From the NCBI GenBank assembly GCA_947464515.1, contig CANHXF010000037.1:1-10427 (forward strand): DNA of 10,427 nucleotides. The letters run 5' to 3'. The translations under genes and the position numbers were made by a program. The notes beneath the pieces are model-generated. The model ran no database searches. It had not been told where the DNA came from and saw nothing but the letters and a program-made list of their open reading frames with translations. Positions 7,132 to 10,427 of this stretch are shown piece by piece (position 1 is the stretch's first letter; each line of letters begins with the position of its first letter). Source of the DNA: Flavobacteriales bacterium (GTDB lineage Bacteria; Bacteroidota; Bacteroidia; NS11-12g; UBA955).

Positions 7132-8115
7132 TTATCCGATTCTAGCTATCAAATCGGCAACACGAGCACTGTAACCAGTTTCGTTATCGTACCAACCCAC
7201 AATTTTAACGGTATTGCCTATCACTTGAGTTAATTCAGCATCAAAAATACAAGAGTGCGTATTTCCCACGATGTCGATGCTCACGATAGGATCTGTATTG
7301 TATTCCAAGATACCTTTCATTGGACCGTCAGCTGCGGCTTTCATTGCGGCATTCACCTGCTCTACTGTGGCCGCATTTTTCAATGTGCACGTAAAGTCAG
7401 TCACTGAACCATCTGGAATTGGAACGCGCATCGCATTTCCATTCAATTTGCCCTTCATATGAGGCAACACCAAGCCCACGGCCTTTGCAGCACCAGTACT
7501 TGTTGGAACAATGCTATAAGCGGCTGCACGAGCACGACGCAAATCTTTATGAGGCGCATCAGCCAAGTTTTGATCAGCAGTATAGGCATGAATGGTTGTC
7601 ATAAAACCTTGTTCAACACCAAAAGCATCGTCCAATACTTTAACCATTGGGGCCAGACAGTTGGTTGTACAACTTGCATTTGACAAAATAGTTTCTGTAC
7701 CATCAATTACTTCTTCGTTAACACCCAAAACAATTGTTTTAACATCGCCAGTAGCAGGGGCAGAAATTACCACCTTTTTTGCTCCAGCCTCAATGTGCAT
7801 ATTGGCTTTTGCTGCATCAGTAAAAATACCTGTGCTTTCCAAAACCACATCAACACCCATGGCACCCCATGGCAAAGCCTTAGGATCGCGCTCAGCCAAA
7901 GCTTTGATTTTTTGACCGTTAATAATCAAATGGTCCGCGTCTGAAGTTACGGTTCCAGCGAATCTTCCGTGAACAGAATCATACTTCAACAAGTGCGCAA
8001 GAGTGGCATTGTCAGTTAGATCGTTAATCGCAACAACTTCCACACCTGGAGTGTTGAATAAAAATTTAAACGCGTGACGGCCGATACGACCAAATCCATT
8101 AATGGCTACTTTCAT
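7132..8115 (-). CDS. gap: Type I glyceraldehyde-3-phosphate dehydrogenase
   Basis: This 327-residue protein has the full length of a type I GAPDH. The enzyme converts glyceraldehyde-3-phosphate, NAD and phosphate to 1,3-bisphosphoglycerate in glycolysis, and can run in reverse in gluconeogenesis. Seen in the sequence are the Rossmann motif INGFGRIGR (5-13), Asp32 after a beta strand (typical of NAD preference), the active-site SNASCTTNC with Cys149, the partner His176 in TTIHAYT, PTSTGAAKA (204-212) and the C-terminal WYDNETGYS (308-316). The ATG at 8115 gives the canonical N-terminus with no extension. It lies 32 bp downstream of fcl on the same strand and could be read through from gmd-fcl, but a TAAATTTG box across the fcl stop suggests an independent promoter. 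Confidence 0.98.
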   Translation of the reverse strand: MKVAINGFGRIGRHAFKFLFNTPGVEVVAINDLTDNATLAHLLKYDSVHGRFAGTVTSDADHLIINGQKIKALAERDPKALPWGAMGVDVVLESTGIFTDAAKANMHIEAGAKKVVISAPATGDVKTIVLGVNEEVIDGTETILSNASCTTNCLAPMVKVLDDAFGVEQGFMTTIHAYTADQNLADAPHKDLRRARAAAYSIVPTSTGAAKAVGLVLPHMKGKLNGNAMRVPIPDGSVTDFTCTLKNAATVEQVNAAMKAAADGPMKGILEYNTDPIVSIDIVGNTHSCIFDAELTQVIGNTVKIVGWYDNETGYSARVADLIARIG

Positions 8116-8142
8116 GTTATTTCAATTATTCGTTTTGTTTTG

Positions 8143-8150
8143 CAAATTTA
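8143..8150 (-). promoter_or_regulatory. Candidate -7 promoter box for gap, overlapping the fcl stop codon
   Basis: On the minus strand TAAATTTG matches the Bacteroidota -7 consensus TAnnTTTG and contains the fcl TAA stop. The gap ATG lies 27 bases further on, leaving room for a short leader. No clear -33 TTTG was found upstream, so this is a candidate only. Confidence 0.4.
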
Positions 8151-9089
8151 GTTGTTTTTTTTGGAGTGCTTGGTAAGAAAATCCTCATAGGCCAATGATA
8201 TACCTTCCTTCAAGTGTGTTTTTGGCTGCCATCCCGTAGCAAACAACCTGCCTGAATCCATCAATTTTTTGGGCGTTCCATTGGGCTTAGAGGCATCAAA
8301 AACGATTTCGCCTTTAAATCCAACGATTTCACCTATCATTTTGGCCAAATCTCCAATCGTTATATCGCTGCCATAACCCACGTTCACAAATTCTTTTTCG
8401 TCGTAATTAAGCATCAAATAAACCAATGCATTTGCCAAGTCATCGGCATATAAAAACTCACGCATCGGTGTGCCATCGCCCCAAACTACTACTTCGGGGC
8501 TATTATTCTCTGCCGCTTCATGGAACTTACGAATCAATGCGGGTAGAACGTGACTATTTTCTGGATGATAATTATCGTTCGGACCATACATGTTTGTAGG
8601 CATCGCAGAAATAAAGTTGCACCCATATTGATCGCGATACGCCTCACACATTTTGATTCCCGTAATTTTTGCAATGGCATAGGGCTCATTGGTAGGCTCC
8701 AAATATCCGCTTAGCAAATACTCTTCCTTTAAGGGTTGAGGCGCCAATTTTGGATAGATACATGAGCTCCCCAAAAACAAGAGTTTTTTTACACCAACAA
8801 CATGTGCATTATGAATCAAATTATTTTGAATGCAAAGGTTATCGTACAGAAATTCAGCACGATACGTATTGTTCGCCAATATACCACCCACTTTAGCGGC
8901 AGCAACAAAGACATAGTCTGGCTTTTCCTGTTGATAGAACATTTCAACCGCCGATTGATTTCTCAAATCCAACTCAGCACTTGTCCTTACTATCACATTA
9001 AAGTAGCCCAAACGATTCAGTTCACGAACGATGGCCGAGCCAACCATACCTCGGTGCCCCGCAACGTAAATCTTCGCTTGTTTTTCCAT
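8148..9089 (-). CDS. fcl: GDP-L-fucose synthase
   Basis: The 313-residue enzyme belongs to the extended short-chain dehydrogenase family. It epimerises and reduces GDP-4-keto-6-deoxymannose with NADPH to give GDP-L-fucose, the sugar donor for fucosylated surface glycans. Visible are the nucleotide-binding GHRGMVGSA (11-19), VGGILANN (67-74), the catalytic region GSSCIYP (107-113), Tyr137 and Lys141 in YAIAK, PTNMYGPNDNYHPENSHVLP (164-183) and MREFLYADDLA (209-219). Length is normal. Its ATG shares one base with the gmd stop (TAATG), so the two consecutive pathway enzymes are probably translationally coupled. The C-terminus ends in a Lys/Asn tail encoded over a run of eight A (T at 8155-8162), a minor slippage-prone spot with little consequence for the enzyme. 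Confidence 0.97.
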   Translation of the reverse strand: MEKQAKIYVAGHRGMVGSAIVRELNRLGYFNVIVRTSAELDLRNQSAVEMFYQQEKPDYVFVAAAKVGGILANNTYRAEFLYDNLCIQNNLIHNAHVVGVKKLLFLGSSCIYPKLAPQPLKEEYLLSGYLEPTNEPYAIAKITGIKMCEAYRDQYGCNFISAMPTNMYGPNDNYHPENSHVLPALIRKFHEAAENNSPEVVVWGDGTPMREFLYADDLANALVYLMLNYDEKEFVNVGYGSDITIGDLAKMIGEIVGFKGEIVFDASKPNGTPKKLMDSGRLFATGWQPKTHLKEGISLAYEDFLTKHSKKNN

Positions 9090-10225
9090 TATTCGAAATA
9101 GTTCTTGGTTTGGAAACCACCTTCTTTCAAATAGGTTTCTTTTTGCATCACTTTAATGTCGCTTTGCATCATATCGGTAACCAAATCTTGCAATTTATAT
9201 TTGGGTGTCCATCCTAGTTTGGTTCTAGCCTTTGTAGCATCTCCAATCAACAATTCCACTTCTGTTGGTCGGAAATATTTAGGATCCACGAATACTACTT
9301 CTTGGCCAATCGACAATTGATTCTTTTGACCTGTTGCGGCCTCAAAAATTGCATCATCCACTCCTGCCACATAACCGATTTCATCGATGCCCTCACCTTT
9401 GAAAGACATATCGATGCCCACATGCTTAAAACTCATGCGAACAAACTCTCTGATTTCGGTAGTTACGCCGGTAGCAATTACAAAATCTTCAGCTTTTTCT
9501 TGTTGCAGAATCAACCACATCGCCTCGATATAATCTTTGGCATGTCCCCAATCGCGCTTAGAATTTAGATTCCCTAGGTACAATTTGTGTTGAAGGCCCA
9601 AGGCAATGCGGGAAGTAGCGCGAGTGATTTTACGTGTTACAAAAGTTTCCCCGCGAATAGGACTTTCGTGGTTGAACAAAATACCGCTACATGCAAAAAT
9701 ATCATACGCTTCACGGTAGTTAACCGTTATCCAAAAACCATACATTTTGGCTACCGCATAAGGACTGCGCGGATAAAATGGGGTGGTTTCCTTTTGAGGA
9801 ATTTCTTGTACCAAACCATACAATTCAGAGGTTGATGCTTGATAGATTCTCGTTTTCTTAGTAAGTCCAAGGATTCGAATGGCCTCCAACAAGCGCAAAG
9901 TGCCTATTGCATCACAGTTGGCAGTATATTCTGGTGTTTCGAAGCTCACATGTACGTGACTCATCGCACCCAAATTATAAATTTCATCGGGCTGTACTTC
10001 TTGAATGATGCGTATCAAGTTCGTAGAATCCGTTAAATCACCGTAGTGCATTTTAAATCGATTGCCCTCAATATGTGGATCTTCGTAAATATGATCTACC
10101 CTATCCGTATTAAACAAAGAGCTACGACGTTTGATGCCGTGCACCATGTAACCCTTTTTCAAAAGAAATTCGGCCAAATAGGCTCCGTCTTGTCCGGTTA
10201 TACCGGTGATTAATGCAACCTTCAT
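9089..10225 (-). CDS. gmd: GDP-mannose 4,6-dehydratase
   Basis: The enzyme converts GDP-D-mannose to GDP-4-keto-6-deoxy-D-mannose, the first committed step to GDP-L-fucose; fcl, directly downstream, does the next. With the start at 10225 it is 378 residues, normal for the family. Visible are the Rossmann motif GITGQDG (8-14), NLGAMSHVHVSFETPEYT (84-101), the catalytic STSELYG (131-137), Tyr156 and Lys160 in YAVAK, FNHESPIRGETFVTRKI (184-200) and KRDWGHAKDYIEAMW (223-237). A longer reading frame from an ATG at 10252 would add nine residues, but MKVALITG is the conserved N-terminus, and the longer start would place the candidate -7 box inside the gene. So 10225 is chosen. GDP-fucose in such organisms feeds surface polysaccharide or protein O-glycosylation. 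Confidence 0.97.
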   Translation of the reverse strand: MKVALITGITGQDGAYLAEFLLKKGYMVHGIKRRSSLFNTDRVDHIYEDPHIEGNRFKMHYGDLTDSTNLIRIIQEVQPDEIYNLGAMSHVHVSFETPEYTANCDAIGTLRLLEAIRILGLTKKTRIYQASTSELYGLVQEIPQKETTPFYPRSPYAVAKMYGFWITVNYREAYDIFACSGILFNHESPIRGETFVTRKITRATSRIALGLQHKLYLGNLNSKRDWGHAKDYIEAMWLILQQEKAEDFVIATGVTTEIREFVRMSFKHVGIDMSFKGEGIDEIGYVAGVDDAIFEAATGQKNQLSIGQEVVFVDPKYFRPTEVELLIGDATKARTKLGWTPKYKLQDLVTDMMQSDIKVMQKETYLKEGGFQTKNYFE

Positions 10226-10254
10226 TATTTTGCACAAAATTAAGGAAAACATTT
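10226..10254. promoter_or_regulatory. Compact divergent promoter region between gmd and the right-edge gene
   Basis: Only 29 bp separate the two divergent ATGs. On the minus strand TAATTTTG (10235-10242) matches the -7 consensus TAnnTTTG, nine bases before the gmd ATG. On the plus strand TATTTTG (10226-10232) is the same box one base short. The two boxes lie within an inverted repeat ATTTTG-CA-CAAAAT (10227-10240). Opposed transcription from overlapping -7 elements is plausible but inferred from sequence only; no -33 elements are clear. Confidence 0.4.
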
Positions 10255-10427
10255 ATGGTGTTATTGTTTACCCACCAAAATTCGCAACGAGTTCACTACA
10301 TTTTTGATGAAGTGATAGGCGCTCGCTTGGGAGAAACTTTCCAAATTACTAATGATTGGTCTTTTTTTAAGGCTTCAAACAACGAAATAAAAATCGCATA
10401 TACTGATATTCAGCCACTTGACAGCGA
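10255..10427 (+). CDS. N-terminus of probable DUF7033/polysaccharide deacetylase family protein (3' partial)
   Basis: An ATG at 10255 opens a frame that runs to the window edge without a stop (57 codons visible). The start MVLLFTHQNSQRVHYIF, then RLGETFQITND and a KIAYTDIQPL segment, follow the pattern I recall for the N-terminal DUF7033 region of Bacteroidota polysaccharide deacetylase proteins (a hydrophobic LLxxT start, R-x2-YIF, LG, F-x2-T-x-D, K-x-x-Y-x4-PL). The deacetylase catalytic domain would be beyond the window, so activity cannot be judged. It is divergent from gmd. A cell-envelope or polysaccharide role would suit the neighbouring sugar-nucleotide genes, but that is inference. 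It was too short for routine ORF calling because it is cut off. Confidence 0.65.
   Translation, partial: MVLLFTHQNSQRVHYIFDEVIGARLGETFQITNDWSFFKASNNEIKIAYTDIQPLDS

Noticed and set aside
10226..10252. Longer gmd start at 10252 adding nine residues
   Set aside because: The conserved family N-terminus begins at MKVALITG (10225), and the extra residues would cover the candidate -7 box.
1..10427. CRISPR arrays, tRNA/rRNA genes, insertion sequences, phage or toxin-antitoxin modules
   Set aside because: No spaced direct repeats, transposase or integrase motifs, tRNA-like cloverleafs or small paired ORFs with such features were seen on either strand.

Overview
The window looks like a chromosomal segment of an AT-rich Bacteroidota bacterium. 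Three things point there: a gliding-motility lipoprotein of the GldH family, a large beta-helix protein ending in what looks like a type IX secretion (T9SS) sorting domain, and TAnnTTTG promoter-like boxes in front of genes that lack clear Shine-Dalgarno sequences. An LpxK homologue shows that the cell makes lipid A and so has an outer membrane. I cannot place it below phylum level.

Layout, plus strand, 1-6963: the 3' part of a secreted parallel beta-helix protein gene (open from base 1 to 2019; its true start lies outside the window); an 83-bp gap with a -7-like box; then a tight run of four genes. These are an MBL-fold/beta-CASP RNase-like protein (2103-3524), lpxK (3524-4867, sharing one base with the previous stop), gldH (4860-5393, overlapping lpxK by 8 bp) and a YifB/ComM-type Mg-chelatase-like AAA ATPase (5404-6963, 10 bp after gldH). 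The spacing suggests one transcript, although the products act in different processes: RNA processing, lipid A synthesis, gliding/T9SS, and DNA uptake/recombination.

The gap at 6964-7131 lies between convergent genes. It holds a four-unit 10-bp G/T-rich tandem repeat and a perfect 15-bp GC-rich hairpin, probably a bidirectional terminator.

Minus strand, 10225 back to 7132: gmd (GDP-mannose 4,6-dehydratase), fcl (GDP-L-fucose synthase; TAATG stop/start overlap with gmd) and gap (type I glyceraldehyde-3-phosphate dehydrogenase). The first two catalyse GDP-mannose to GDP-L-fucose, a precursor for surface polysaccharide or glycoprotein. gap may have its own promoter overlapping the fcl stop codon.

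At the right edge, divergent from gmd across 29 bp, begins a truncated gene that resembles the N-terminus of Bacteroidota DUF7033/polysaccharide deacetylase proteins.

Most of the window is conserved housekeeping or envelope content. I see no CRISPR array, transposase, integrase, tRNA or rRNA, and no convincing undescribed multi-gene system. The observations most worth checking are two insertions in LpxK, recurrent -7 boxes very close to start codons, the 10-bp tandem repeat next to the terminator, and the 29-bp divergent promoter region.
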